This document shows positions 25,741-33,735 of a stretch of DNA of 64,000 nucleotides, piece by piece. This DNA comes from Acidovorax sp. A1169 (GTDB lineage: Bacteria; Pseudomonadota; Gammaproteobacteria; Burkholderiales; Burkholderiaceae_C): contig NZ_JAUZDX010000017.1 of NCBI RefSeq assembly GCF_030704685.1, positions 90,642 to 154,641 of the forward strand, read 5' to 3'. The position numbers were made by a program, and so were the translations under genes. The stretch's first letter is position 1; every line of letters begins with the position of its first letter. The notes under the pieces were generated by a model, which saw only the letters and a list, made by a program, of their open reading frames with translations, had not been told where the DNA came from and made no database searches.

Positions 25741-25751
25741 CTGACACCGCC

Positions 25752-27155
25752 ATGAACCACCGTGTATCTGCACTGGCACTTGCCTGCCTGACCACCCTCG
25801 CCTGCGGGGGCGCATTCGCGCAGGGCCTGCGCATGCCGGGCAGCGCCGGGGCCGGCATAGGCCGCCCGGCTGCCGCCCCGGCATTGAGCCTGCCGGCACC
25901 CGCAACGGCGCAGGGGCCGCAATCGGCCGACTTCATCGTGGCGGTGGTCAATTCCGAGCCCGTCACCAACAACGAAGTGCGCTCGCGCCTGGCGCGGGCT
26001 GAACAGCAACTGGCGCAGCAGCAGGGCGGCAACCGCCCGCCGCGCGAGCTGCTGGCGCGCGAGGTGCTCGAACGCCTGATCATCGAGAAGGCCCAGATGC
26101 AGTTGGCCAAGGAAAGCGGCGTGAAGGTGGAGGATTTCGCCCTTAACCAGGCCGAGCAGAACATTGCCCAGCAGAACGGGATGACGCTGGAAGACATGCA
26201 CCGGCGCCTGGCCCGCGATGGCACGAGCAAAGAGCGCTTTCGCGAAGAGCTGCGCAGCCAGCTGCTGATTCAGCGCCTGCGCGAGCGCGATGTGGATGCC
26301 AAGGTCAAGGTCAGCGACCAGGACATCGACCAGTTCCTGCGCGAGCAGCAATCGGGCGTCGACGCCTCGGCCATGGAAATCAACCTGGGCCACGTGCTGA
26401 TCCTGGTGCCCGAGAACGCCACGCCCACCCAGGCGGCACAGCTGCAGGCCCGCGCGCAGAGCGCGGCCGACAAGGCGCGTGCCGCAGGCAGCGACTTTGC
26501 CGCCGTGGCGGCCGAATTCTCCGATGCACCCGAAGGCAAGCGTGCCGGTGGCCTGCTCGGCCTGCGCCCGGCCGACCGCTACCCCGACCTGTTCGTCAAT
26601 TCCGTGCAGGGCCTGCCCGTGGGCGGCATCGTGGGCCCCGTGCGCTCGCCGGCAGGCTTTCACATCCTCAAGGTGGTGGAGCGCAATGTCGCCGGCCTGC
26701 CATCGACCGTGGTGCAGAACCATGCGCGCCACATCCTGCTGCGCCCCAGCGCGCAGCTGACCGAGGCCGCCGCCGCAGCCCGGCTGTCCGACTACCGCCG
26801 CCGCATTCTGGCCGGCCAGGCCGACTTTGCGGCCCTGGCGCGCGACAATTCGGTGGATGGCAGCGCCAAGCAGGGCGGCGACCTGGGCTGGGCCAGCCCC
26901 GGCCGCTATGTGCCCGAGTTCGAGCAGGCGCTCAGCACCCTCAAGCCCGGCGACATCAGCGAACCCTTGGTCTCACGCTTCGGGGTGCACCTGATCCAGC
27001 TCATGGAACGCCGCGAAGCCAAGCTCACGCAGCGCGAACAGCGCGACATGGTGCGCGACGCCGTGCGCGAAAAGAAGCTGGACGAGGCCTACGCCACGTG
27101 GGCGCAGGAGCTGCGCGGCCGCGCCTATGTCGAGTTCCGCGACCCACCGCAATAA
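25752..27155 (+). CDS. surA: Periplasmic chaperone/peptidyl-prolyl isomerase SurA
   Basis: A 467-residue periplasmic chaperone for outer-membrane proteins. It has a signal peptide (ALALACLTTLACGGAFAQ), the N-terminal chaperone module from about residue 58 (FIVAVVNSEPVTNNEVRSR) and two parvulin domains: one near residues 215-320 (INLGHVLILVPENA, GGLLGLRPADRYPD) and one near 330-430 (ARHILLRPSAQ, GGDLGWASPGRYVPEFEQA). A long Pro/Ala segment follows the signal. It is in an operon with lptD, matching the shared role in outer-membrane assembly. In many relatives pdxA and rsmA follow; here only rsmA does. Confidence 0.95.
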   Translation: MNHRVSALALACLTTLACGGAFAQGLRMPGSAGAGIGRPAAAPALSLPAPATAQGPQSADFIVAVVNSEPVTNNEVRSRLARAEQQLAQQQGGNRPPRELLAREVLERLIIEKAQMQLAKESGVKVEDFALNQAEQNIAQQNGMTLEDMHRRLARDGTSKERFREELRSQLLIQRLRERDVDAKVKVSDQDIDQFLREQQSGVDASAMEINLGHVLILVPENATPTQAAQLQARAQSAADKARAAGSDFAAVAAEFSDAPEGKRAGGLLGLRPADRYPDLFVNSVQGLPVGGIVGPVRSPAGFHILKVVERNVAGLPSTVVQNHARHILLRPSAQLTEAAAAARLSDYRRRILAGQADFAALARDNSVDGSAKQGGDLGWASPGRYVPEFEQALSTLKPGDISEPLVSRFGVHLIQLMERREAKLTQREQRDMVRDAVREKKLDEAYATWAQELRGRAYVEFRDPPQ

Positions 27156-27159
27156 GGCC

Positions 27160-27270
27160 CCCACGCTCCCCACTGCGTGTGGTTCGCGGCCCCCCGATGG
27201 GGCCGCGCCTTGCTTGGGGCGGCCCGGCGCGGCGGCGGAGCCGCCAGCTTTGGGCACCCACAGAAGGTGC
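27160..27270. repeat. GC-rich probable dispersed repeat between surA and rsmA
   Basis: A 207-nt gap contains a GC-rich block with CCCCCCGATGGGG, GGGGCGGCCC and CGGCGGCGGAGCC and several overlapping dyads. I recognise this style as a common intergenic repeat of Comamonadaceae, frequently near gene ends. No coding capacity is credible. Confidence 0.45.
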
Positions 27271-27362
27271 GAACATTCCCCCCTCGACGGCAGCGTTCCC
27301 ATCGGACGCGCTGCTTTTCGAATCCTTCCCTATGCTGGGCGCATACGCCTTGCGGACCTGAT

Positions 27363-28151
27363 ATGAAACACATTCCCCGCAAGCGCTTCGGCCAGCATTT
27401 TCTGTCCGACAAGGGCATCATCGATGGCATCGTGGACGCGATTGCGCCGCAGGCGGGCCAGCCCATGGTGGAGATCGGGCCCGGGCTGGCGGCGCTGACG
27501 CAGCCGCTGGTGGAGCGGCTGGGGCGCCTGACGGTGATCGAGCTCGACCGCGACCTGGCGCTGCGGCTGCGCCTACACGGGCAGCTCGAGGTGATCGAGT
27601 CAGACGTGCTCAAGGTGGATTTCACGCAGCTCGCCCAGGACTGGCGTGCGCGCGTGGAGCAGCCGGCCCTGAAGCTGCGGGTGGTGGGCAATCTGCCCTA
27701 CAACATCTCCACGCCCATCCTGTTCCACCTGCTGGAGCATGTGGCGGTGATCGAAGACCAGCATTTCATGCTGCAAAAGGAAGTCATCGACCGCATGGTG
27801 GCCCATCCTTCCACCTCGGACTATGGCCGCCTGTCGGTGATGCTGCAGTGGCGCTACGCCATGGAGAACGTGCTGTTCGTGCCGCCCGAGAGCTTCGACC
27901 CGCCCCCGCGCGTGGACAGCGCCGTGGTGCGCATGGTGCCCCGGGAGGCACCGGTGCCCCTGAACGAGCGCCTGCTGGAAGAACTGGTGCAGGTCGCCTT
28001 CAGCCAGCGCCGCAAGCTGCTGCGCCACACACTGGGCCGCTGGCTCGAAGCCAAGGCTTACCCGGGCGTGTTCGACGTGCAGCGCCGCGCCGAAGAGGTG
28101 CCTGTGGCCGAGTTTGTGGCCCTGGCTGCCGCGATGGGCCAGAGCACCTGA
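27363..28151 (+). CDS. rsmA: 16S rRNA (adenine-1518/1519-N6)-dimethyltransferase
   Basis: A 262-residue KsgA/RsmA protein that dimethylates two adenines in helix 45 of 16S rRNA. KRFGQHFLSDKGIIDGIV is the N-terminal signature, VEIGPGLAALTQPLVER binds SAM, VIELDRDLA follows, and the catalytic motif is VVGNLPYNISTPILF. SQRRKLLRHTLG marks the C-terminal domain. ATG at 27363 gives the standard N-terminus. A GCCGCCTGAGGCGGC hairpin at 28209-28224 lies downstream and may terminate transcription. Confidence 0.96.
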   Translation: MKHIPRKRFGQHFLSDKGIIDGIVDAIAPQAGQPMVEIGPGLAALTQPLVERLGRLTVIELDRDLALRLRLHGQLEVIESDVLKVDFTQLAQDWRARVEQPALKLRVVGNLPYNISTPILFHLLEHVAVIEDQHFMLQKEVIDRMVAHPSTSDYGRLSVMLQWRYAMENVLFVPPESFDPPPRVDSAVVRMVPREAPVPLNERLLEELVQVAFSQRRKLLRHTLGRWLEAKAYPGVFDVQRRAEEVPVAEFVALAAAMGQST

Positions 28152-28229
28152 TTGGACACACCGCACCCAGGCCTGCTTTGCAGGCGTCGGGGTGGGGTGC
28201 TGAGGAACTGCCGCCTGAGGCGGCAGGAA

Positions 28230-28424
28230 TCATGCCGCGCTGAGCCAGTAGCCCGCGTTGAAGGGGCTGCTCATGCGCAGCGCCAGGGGGGACACGTCCA
28301 CCAACTTGTCAGTGGGCATCGTTTCGGCGGCGGGGTCGGCGGGGATCTCGATGCCCTGGACCTTGGTCTGTGCTTCGTTAGCCTCGTTCGCCCGTTCTGC
28401 TTGGCTGGTGGATGCAGAACGGGC
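28230..28424 (-). pseudogene. Open fragment downstream of barstar, possible gene remnant
   Basis: A reading frame overlapping the barstar stop runs leftward to a TGA at 28230-28232 and encodes a plausible tail including TKVQGIEIPADPAAE, then LVDVSPLALRMSSPFNAGYW. It has protein-like composition but no ATG, GTG or TTG start in its upstream part before it enters the barstar frame, so it is either a truncated C-terminal remnant or starts at an internal ATG. I do not recognise the family. Confidence 0.3.
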
Positions 28425-28849
28425 TACAGAAAAGAATAGAAACAGCGGAACGGGATCTTGCGGTCGCCCCAGTAGTCGGCAGCGTCACGGAAGATGTCCA
28501 GAAGCTGCTCACGCGCTTCCTTGTCGAACTTACCCGTGGCCGGAATCTGCTCCAGCACTACGATGAAGCCGGGCTGCGGGCCCGATTTGTGCAAGGGATC
28601 CGTCATGCAGTCGTACAACGCATCGAAGTTCTTGCCGAAGTGCGACGGGAAGGTGAACTGTCCTGCAATCAGGTCCAGCACATCCTGCTTGGACTGCGCG
28701 TGGGCCAGATTGGCATAAAGGAAATGTTGACCCAGGGAAGTGGCCGCATCCTGCAGGTCCTGCACGCGGAAGGCGCGGATGGACTGCACGATGTTGGTGC
28801 GCACGCCACGAAGGGGCGTTTCCAGGTCTTTACGAAGTGGCGTCTGCAT
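28424..28849 (-). CDS. Barstar-family ribonuclease inhibitor
   Basis: A 141-residue barstar-like protein. The core HFLYANLAHAQSKQDVLDLIAGQF, then FPSHFGKNFDALYDCMTD, which carries the family NWDALYD-like acidic helix, and PGFIVVLEQI with a C-terminal helix pair match the family. Barstar inhibits barnase-type RNases by placing an acidic helix in their active site. It lies 137 nt downstream of a secreted barnase-like gene in the same direction, so it most likely protects the producer cell. GGAG close to the ATG supports the start. Confidence 0.9.
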   Translation of the reverse strand: MQTPLRKDLETPLRGVRTNIVQSIRAFRVQDLQDAATSLGQHFLYANLAHAQSKQDVLDLIAGQFTFPSHFGKNFDALYDCMTDPLHKSGPQPGFIVVLEQIPATGKFDKEAREQLLDIFRDAADYWGDRKIPFRCFYSFL

Positions 28850-28986
28850 CTCCGCTACTCTTTCTTAATAAAGTCCAAAAACTTGGGGTATCCGCCAGTC
28901 CACGGGGGCCGACTGCCGGTTGGGGGATTCAAGAGCGCGCACCGCTCACCGCCGGAAAGACCGGCCGGTACGTGGTGCGTCGGGCG

Positions 28987-29397
28987 TCATTTTTCGATGA
29001 TTTCGCGAAAACTGGCGTAGTGGTCGCTGGTGTAATAGCAGGCGTCCGGTACCCGGGGCTTGCCGCCACACACGATACGCCGGGCTCCCCGGTCGCGCGA
29101 ACCTGGTGTTCTGACGGTGTACTCACGGTAGTGGCCGCGCTTTTGGGCGGGCAACAGCCGTTCTCGATTGCCGAAAACCGATCCGTCCTTGTCGTACGGA
29201 AACGGGCCTCCTTCACGGATCAGCGCATACGTAGCACGCCCCTGGGGCGGCAAGTCGGCCAGTGCGATAGGGGTGGTCGAACCGTGGGTGGAGGGGGATT
29301 GGCGGGCCTGCCCCACCATCGGGGAAAGAGCAAACGCAACACCCACCACACACAAAAACCCTGCTTTGCGCGCCCGGGTGGCTACAGCCTTCAGCAT
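28987..29397 (-). CDS. Secreted barnase-like (N1/T1 family) guanyl-specific ribonuclease
   Basis: A 136-residue exported RNase. An N-terminal signal (GFLCVVGVAFALSPMVGQA) precedes a mature domain of roughly 100 residues: PLPPQGRATYALIREGGPF-like start (ADLPPQGRATYALI), FPYDKDGSVFGNRERLLP, HYREYTVRTPG with the catalytic Glu, RDRGARRIVCGG with the Arg, and YYTSDHYASFREI with the catalytic His. This order is that of barnase/RNase Sa. The ATG at 29397 has AAAGG 8 nt upstream, and is preferred over a GTG at 29406 that overlaps that site. It is paired with the barstar gene downstream. A role in competition or in nucleic-acid scavenging is inferred. Confidence 0.88.
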   Translation of the reverse strand: MLKAVATRARKAGFLCVVGVAFALSPMVGQARQSPSTHGSTTPIALADLPPQGRATYALIREGGPFPYDKDGSVFGNRERLLPAQKRGHYREYTVRTPGSRDRGARRIVCGGKPRVPDACYYTSDHYASFREIIEK

Positions 29398-29466
29398 CAA
29401 CAACACCTTTCAGAAACTACGGGTTAACCCGAAATTTCGAGCCCGTAGTGTGACTCAATGATCCCC

Positions 29467-29503
29467 AAAAAGCAAGCGCCTGCACAAAGATTGGGCAGGC
29501 GCT
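29467..29503 (-). terminator. Intrinsic terminator of maeB
   Basis: AGCGCCTGC (29475-29483) pairs perfectly with GCAGGCGCT (29495-29503). On the minus strand a T5 run follows after three bases. It lies about 50 nt past the maeB stop. Confidence 0.85.
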
Positions 29504-29552
29504 GGGGGGTGTTACAAGCAATATAAGTTAGTGCCTGCTATCGATTCGTGGC

Positions 29553-31874
29553 TTATCGCGATGCGTTCGCATCGGCCACGGTAAGTGCTGTCATGTTCAC
29601 GATACGGCGCACGGTGGTGCTCGCCGTCAGGATGTGCACCGGCTGGGCGGCACCCAGCAGCACGGGGCCAATGGCGATGTTGCCACCCGCCGCCGTCTTG
29701 AGCAGGTTGTAGGAAATATTGGCCGCATCAATATTGGGCAGCACAAGCAGATTGGCGTCGCCAATGAGATCGCTGTGCGGCATGATGGCTGCGCGGGCCT
29801 TGCCGTCCAGGGCCACGTCGCCGTGCATCTCGCCATCGACTTCGAGCCAGGGGGCCTGCACGCGCAGCAGCTCCAGGGTCTGGCGCATCTTCACGGCGCT
29901 GGGCTGGTTGCTGCTGCCAAAATTGGAGTGCGACAGCAGGGCGGCGCGCGGCTTGATGCCAAAGCGCATCATCTCTTCGGCCGCCATCACGGTGATCTCG
30001 GCCAGTTGCTCGGCCGTGGGGTCGTAGTTGACGTGCGTGTCCACCAGGAACACCTGGCGGTCGGGCAGCAGCAGGCCGTTCATGCAGGCATAGGTGCACA
30101 CGCCGGCGCGCTTGCCGATCACCTGGTCGATGTAGTTCAGGTGCAGGGCGGTGTGGCCCCAGGTGCCCACGATCAGGCCGTCGACCTCGCCCTTGTGCAG
30201 CAGCATGGAACCGATCAGCGCCAGGCGTCGGCGCATCTCGATCTTGGCGATCTGCACCGTCACGCCCTTGCGCTCGGTCATGCGGTGGTAGGTCTGCCAG
30301 AAGTCACGGTAGCGGTGGTCCTGCTCGACGTTGACGATGTCGTAATCCGTCCCTTCGCGCAGGCGCAGGCCGAACTTCTCGATGCGCTCCGCAATGATGG
30401 CGGGGCGGCCGATCAGCGTGGGGCGTGCGATGCGCTCGTCCACCACGATCTGGGCGGCACGCAGCACGCGTTCTTCCTCGCCTTCGGCATAGGCCACGCG
30501 CTTCTTCGTGGCGGCCTTGGCGGCAGCGAAGATCGGCTTCATCATGGTGCCCGAGGCGTAGACGAAGCTTTGCAGCTGGTCCCGGTAGGCATCCATGTCG
30601 GTGATGGGGCGCAGGGCCACGCCACTGTCGGCGGCGGCCTGGGCCACGGCCGGGGCGATCATCATCATCAGGCGCGGATCGAACGGCTTGGGGATCAGGT
30701 ACTCGGGGCCAAAGGCCAGTTGCTCACCCACATAGGCAGCGGCCACCACCTCGCTCTGCTCGGCCTGGGCCAGCTGGGCGATGGCGTGCACTGCGGCGAT
30801 CTCCATCTCCAGCGTGATGGTGGTGGCGCCGCTGTCCAGCGCCCCGCGGAAGATGTAGGGGAAGCACAGGACGTTGTTGACCTGGTTGGGGTAGTCGGTG
30901 CGGCCGGTGGCCATGATGGCGTCGTCGCGCACGGCCTTCACGTCTTCGGGCTGGATCTCGGGGTTGGGGTTGGCCAGTGCAAAGATCAGCGGACGCGGTG
31001 CCATCTTGCGCACCATGTCCTGCTTGAGCACACCGCCGGCCGACAGGCCCAGGAAGATGTCGGCGTTCTCGATCACTTCGCTGAGCGTGCGCGCCGAGGT
31101 CTTCTGCACGAACTGGATCTTGTCCTCGTCCATGAGCTCGGTACGGCCTTCGTAGACCACGCCGGCCAGGTCGGTCACCCAGATGTTCTCGCGCGGGATA
31201 CCGAGCTTGACCAGCAGGCCCAGGCAGGCCAGGGCGGCGGCACCGGCGCCCGAAGTCACGAGCTTGACGGTCTTGGGGTCCTTGCCGGCCACCTTCAGGC
31301 CGTTGAGGATGGCCGCGCCGACCACGATGGCCGTGCCGTGCTGGTCATCGTGAAAGACCGGGATCTTCATGCGCTCGCGCAGCTTGCGCTCGACGTAGAA
31401 GCAGTCGGGCGCCTTGATGTCTTCGAGGTTGATGCCGCCGAAGGTGGGCTCCAGGCTGGCAATGATCTCGACCAGCTTCTCGGGGTCTTTCTCGTTGATT
31501 TCGATGTCGAACACGTCGATGCCCGAGAACTTCTTGAACAGGACGGCCTTGCCCTCCATCACCGGCTTGCCCGCCAGCGGTCCAATGTCACCGAGGCCCA
31601 GCACGGCCGTGCCGTTGGTCACCACGCCGACGAGGTTGCCCCGCGCGGTGTACTTGAAGGCGGCATTGGGGTCCTTGACGATCTCTTCGCAGGGCGAGGC
31701 CACGCCGGGCGAGTAGGCCAGCGCCAGATCGTGCTGGTTGATCATCTGCTTGGTGGCAGCGATCGCGATCTTGCCGGGCTTGGGAAACTCGTGGTACTCG
31801 AGAGCGGCGCGGCGCAGCTGGGCGCGCTTGTCAGGATGGTTGTTGTTGTTCTCGGCCGTGGTGTTCTCGGGCAT
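29553..31874 (-). CDS. maeB: NADP-dependent malic enzyme with C-terminal phosphotransacetylase-like domain
   Basis: A 773-residue MaeB-type enzyme: oxidative decarboxylation of malate to pyruvate, producing NADPH. The malic-enzyme half (about residues 20-430) shows LALAYSPGVASPCEEI, VVTNGTAVLGLGDIGPLAGKPVMEGK, HDDQHGTAIVV and the Rossmann region VTSGAGAAALACLGLL. The C-terminal half (about 440-770) is phosphate-acetyltransferase-like (YAEGEEERVLRAA) and is normally regulatory. The length is that of the family. It is transcribed alone; a TACAAT-like -10 element is seen upstream on the minus strand near 31957-31962. An intrinsic terminator follows. Confidence 0.96.
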   Translation of the reverse strand: MPENTTAENNNNHPDKRAQLRRAALEYHEFPKPGKIAIAATKQMINQHDLALAYSPGVASPCEEIVKDPNAAFKYTARGNLVGVVTNGTAVLGLGDIGPLAGKPVMEGKAVLFKKFSGIDVFDIEINEKDPEKLVEIIASLEPTFGGINLEDIKAPDCFYVERKLRERMKIPVFHDDQHGTAIVVGAAILNGLKVAGKDPKTVKLVTSGAGAAALACLGLLVKLGIPRENIWVTDLAGVVYEGRTELMDEDKIQFVQKTSARTLSEVIENADIFLGLSAGGVLKQDMVRKMAPRPLIFALANPNPEIQPEDVKAVRDDAIMATGRTDYPNQVNNVLCFPYIFRGALDSGATTITLEMEIAAVHAIAQLAQAEQSEVVAAAYVGEQLAFGPEYLIPKPFDPRLMMMIAPAVAQAAADSGVALRPITDMDAYRDQLQSFVYASGTMMKPIFAAAKAATKKRVAYAEGEEERVLRAAQIVVDERIARPTLIGRPAIIAERIEKFGLRLREGTDYDIVNVEQDHRYRDFWQTYHRMTERKGVTVQIAKIEMRRRLALIGSMLLHKGEVDGLIVGTWGHTALHLNYIDQVIGKRAGVCTYACMNGLLLPDRQVFLVDTHVNYDPTAEQLAEITVMAAEEMMRFGIKPRAALLSHSNFGSSNQPSAVKMRQTLELLRVQAPWLEVDGEMHGDVALDGKARAAIMPHSDLIGDANLLVLPNIDAANISYNLLKTAAGGNIAIGPVLLGAAQPVHILTASTTVRRIVNMTALTVADANASR

Positions 31875-32103
31875 TCAATTGTCTCCAGCTTGGGGGGTGC
31901 GCAAGGGGTCAGTCAGCTCTTGTAGGAACATGCTTACACGTTCCGGGGGAAGGGATTGTAGGCCGCGTTCGGTAAAAACCCTAGTAAGCGAATCTGCTTA
32001 GTTGGGTGAGACAGCTTTGCGATCCAGGTTGGAAAGCGGTCGTCCCCCTGGGGCGCGGGATCACCCCAAATCCCTGCGCGCCGCTGGGACAAGCCAATGC
32101 TGT

Positions 32104-32403
32104 CTAGCCAAACAGCGCCTCATAGCGCGGCACGTTCGGCGCCCTGGTATCGGGCATGACCGGCACCAGCATCCACTGCAATCGCCCCAGCTCCGGGTGG
32201 TCCAGTGTGTAGGTGTCCTGCGACAGCCTGGGCTCGTCGGGGCCATGGAACAGCAGGGAGAATGGGGTGCGAAACTGCTCGGGCAGATGGCCGCGTTCGC
32301 GTTCCGTGGCCTCTGTCAGGACCAGTTCCACGGGGCCATGCTGGGTATGCGCGACGAAGCGGCTGCCCACCACGGCGCTGACAGGTTCAAAAGTGGTACT
32401 CAT
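32104..32403 (-). CDS. Small DUF6916-like protein
   Basis: A 99-residue protein with no signal peptide. VVGSRFVAHTQHGPVELVLTEA, then FSLLFHGPDEPRLSQDTYTLDHPELG and LVPVMPDTRAP resemble the DUF6916 group that accompanies tail-collar (MdpB-like) proteins in other proteobacteria. The assignment is from memory and tentative. It is divergent from the GNAT gene, with a shared 109-nt promoter region, and belongs to the collar/hydroxylase/sulfotransferase cluster by position. Its function is unknown; a structural or chaperone role for the collar protein is a guess. Confidence 0.7.
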   Translation of the reverse strand: MSTTFEPVSAVVGSRFVAHTQHGPVELVLTEATERERGHLPEQFRTPFSLLFHGPDEPRLSQDTYTLDHPELGRLQWMLVPVMPDTRAPNVPRYEALFG

Positions 32404-32512
32404 CGGTTGCGTCCGTAGGAGAGTGATTCAAAATTTGGACACCGGCCATTCCCTTGCCAGAATGGGCAGGTTTCCACGATCTGCCCAAACATCGTACCGC
32501 CGGTAACCCACT

Positions 32513-33001
32513 GTGTACCCATTGCCAGAACCATTTGCCCTGAGGGACAGGACCGAGGCGGACCATGCCTTCCTGCAGGCGCTGTACCTCTCCACCCGCG
32601 AAGACCTGCAGCAGGCCCTGCCGGACCCCGCGCTGCTGCAGCAGCTGGTGGCCATGCAGCAGACCGCGCAGGAAACCGGGTTCCGCTACCGGTTTCCCCA
32701 GGCCCGCCAGCTCCTGCTGCTGCGCTCGGGCCTGCCCATCGGCCGTGTGGTGGTGGACACAGGGCAGCATGCCCTGCGCCTGGTGGACATCGCCATCACC
32801 CCGCAAGCCCGCCGCAGCGGCGCTGCCACCGCCGTGCTGGCGGCCTTGCAGGCCCATGCCTTGGCACAGGGGCTGCCGCTGTGCCTGGCCGTGGCCCACA
32901 CCAACCACGCAGCGCAAAGCCTGTACCGCAAGCGGGGATTCGCCACCGCATCCGAAGACGATTTGCTCGCGCAGATGGTCTGGCAGGGGGCACCTGCATG
33001 A
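32513..33001 (+). CDS. GNAT-family N-acetyltransferase
   Basis: A 162-residue acetyl-CoA-dependent transferase. FALRDRTEADHAFLQALYLS begins the fold, GRVVVDTGQHALRLVDIAITPQARRSGAATAVLAAL provides strand 4 and the pyrophosphate loop (QARRSGAA, a variant of R/QxxGxA), and NHAAQSLYRKRGF ends it. The start is GTG at 32513 with only a weak ribosome-binding site. The gene overlaps the hydroxylase gene by 4 nt (ATGA), so it is the first of a translationally coupled trio. The substrate is unknown; protein modification is inferred from its partners. Confidence 0.88.
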   Translation: MYPLPEPFALRDRTEADHAFLQALYLSTREDLQQALPDPALLQQLVAMQQTAQETGFRYRFPQARQLLLLRSGLPIGRVVVDTGQHALRLVDIAITPQARRSGAATAVLAALQAHALAQGLPLCLAVAHTNHAAQSLYRKRGFATASEDDLLAQMVWQGAPA

Positions 33002-33735
33002 CTGCCGCCATGGAACCCACCCGCTACCTGAAGCTGCCCATTGCCTTCGACCTGGCCCGGTTGCAGGAAGATCTGCGGCGCATCGCCCCTGCGGACTGGA
33101 TCGGCCACTTCAACACCTCGGCCTACGAAAAAGGCTGGGGCTGCGTCCCGCTGCGCTCCGTCGACGGCCGCACGGACCACATCATGCCGGTGAATGGCGG
33201 CCGCTTCGAGGACACCCCCATCCTCGCCCGCTGTCCGTACTTCCGGCAGGCCATCGACCATTTCCAGTGCGAGAAGACCTCCGTGCGCCTGATGGGGCTG
33301 GAGGCCGCAGCGGTGATCCATGAGCACCGTGACGAAGGCGGCGCCCTGGAGGACGGCCTGACCCGCCTGCACATTCCCCTGCAGACCTCCCCGCTGGCCA
33401 CCTTCCGCATCGACGGGGAAGAAGTCCATTTCTCGGCGGGCCATGCCTGGTACCTCAATGCCGCCTGCCTGCATGGCGCCGAAAACCGCAGCCCGCAGGC
33501 CCGCATCCACCTCATGATCGACTGCGTGACCAACCCGTGGCTCACGCAGCTGTTCCATGCAGCTGGCGGGGTCCTGCGCGAAAGCCCGCCGTATGGCGAT
33601 GCCAACATCGATGACGGCAACGTGCTACAGGTGATTGCCGGGCTGCGCGCCAGCGGCCATGCCGCCGGTGTGCAACTGGCCACCCGATTGCAGGAAACCC
33701 ATGCTCGCAGAACAGGCACTGCTGCGCGGCCGTGA
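32998..33735 (+). CDS. Aspartyl/asparaginyl beta-hydroxylase-family dioxygenase
   Basis: A 245-residue Fe(II)/2-oxoglutarate-type enzyme. The iron ligands are His110-x-Asp112 in IHEHRDEGG and a distal His, probably His159 in CLHGAENRSP, within the jelly-roll. LTRLHIPLQTSPLATFRIDGEE is the typical 2-oxoglutarate strand region, with the Arg before HIPLQT. Family members hydroxylate Asp/Asn side chains of proteins or small peptides. It overlaps the upstream GNAT gene by 4 nt and the downstream sulfotransferase by 35 nt, indicating a tightly coupled operon. A hydroxylated residue could serve as the acceptor for the sulfotransferase; that is inference. Confidence 0.9.
   Translation: MTAAMEPTRYLKLPIAFDLARLQEDLRRIAPADWIGHFNTSAYEKGWGCVPLRSVDGRTDHIMPVNGGRFEDTPILARCPYFRQAIDHFQCEKTSVRLMGLEAAAVIHEHRDEGGALEDGLTRLHIPLQTSPLATFRIDGEEVHFSAGHAWYLNAACLHGAENRSPQARIHLMIDCVTNPWLTQLFHAAGGVLRESPPYGDANIDDGNVLQVIAGLRASGHAAGVQLATRLQETHARRTGTAARP

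Noticed and set aside
22090..25905. 1271-residue open frame leftward across lptD
   Set aside because: Only its C-terminal 380 residues encode the AmgK-like kinase; the rest is antisense to lptD with no family features.
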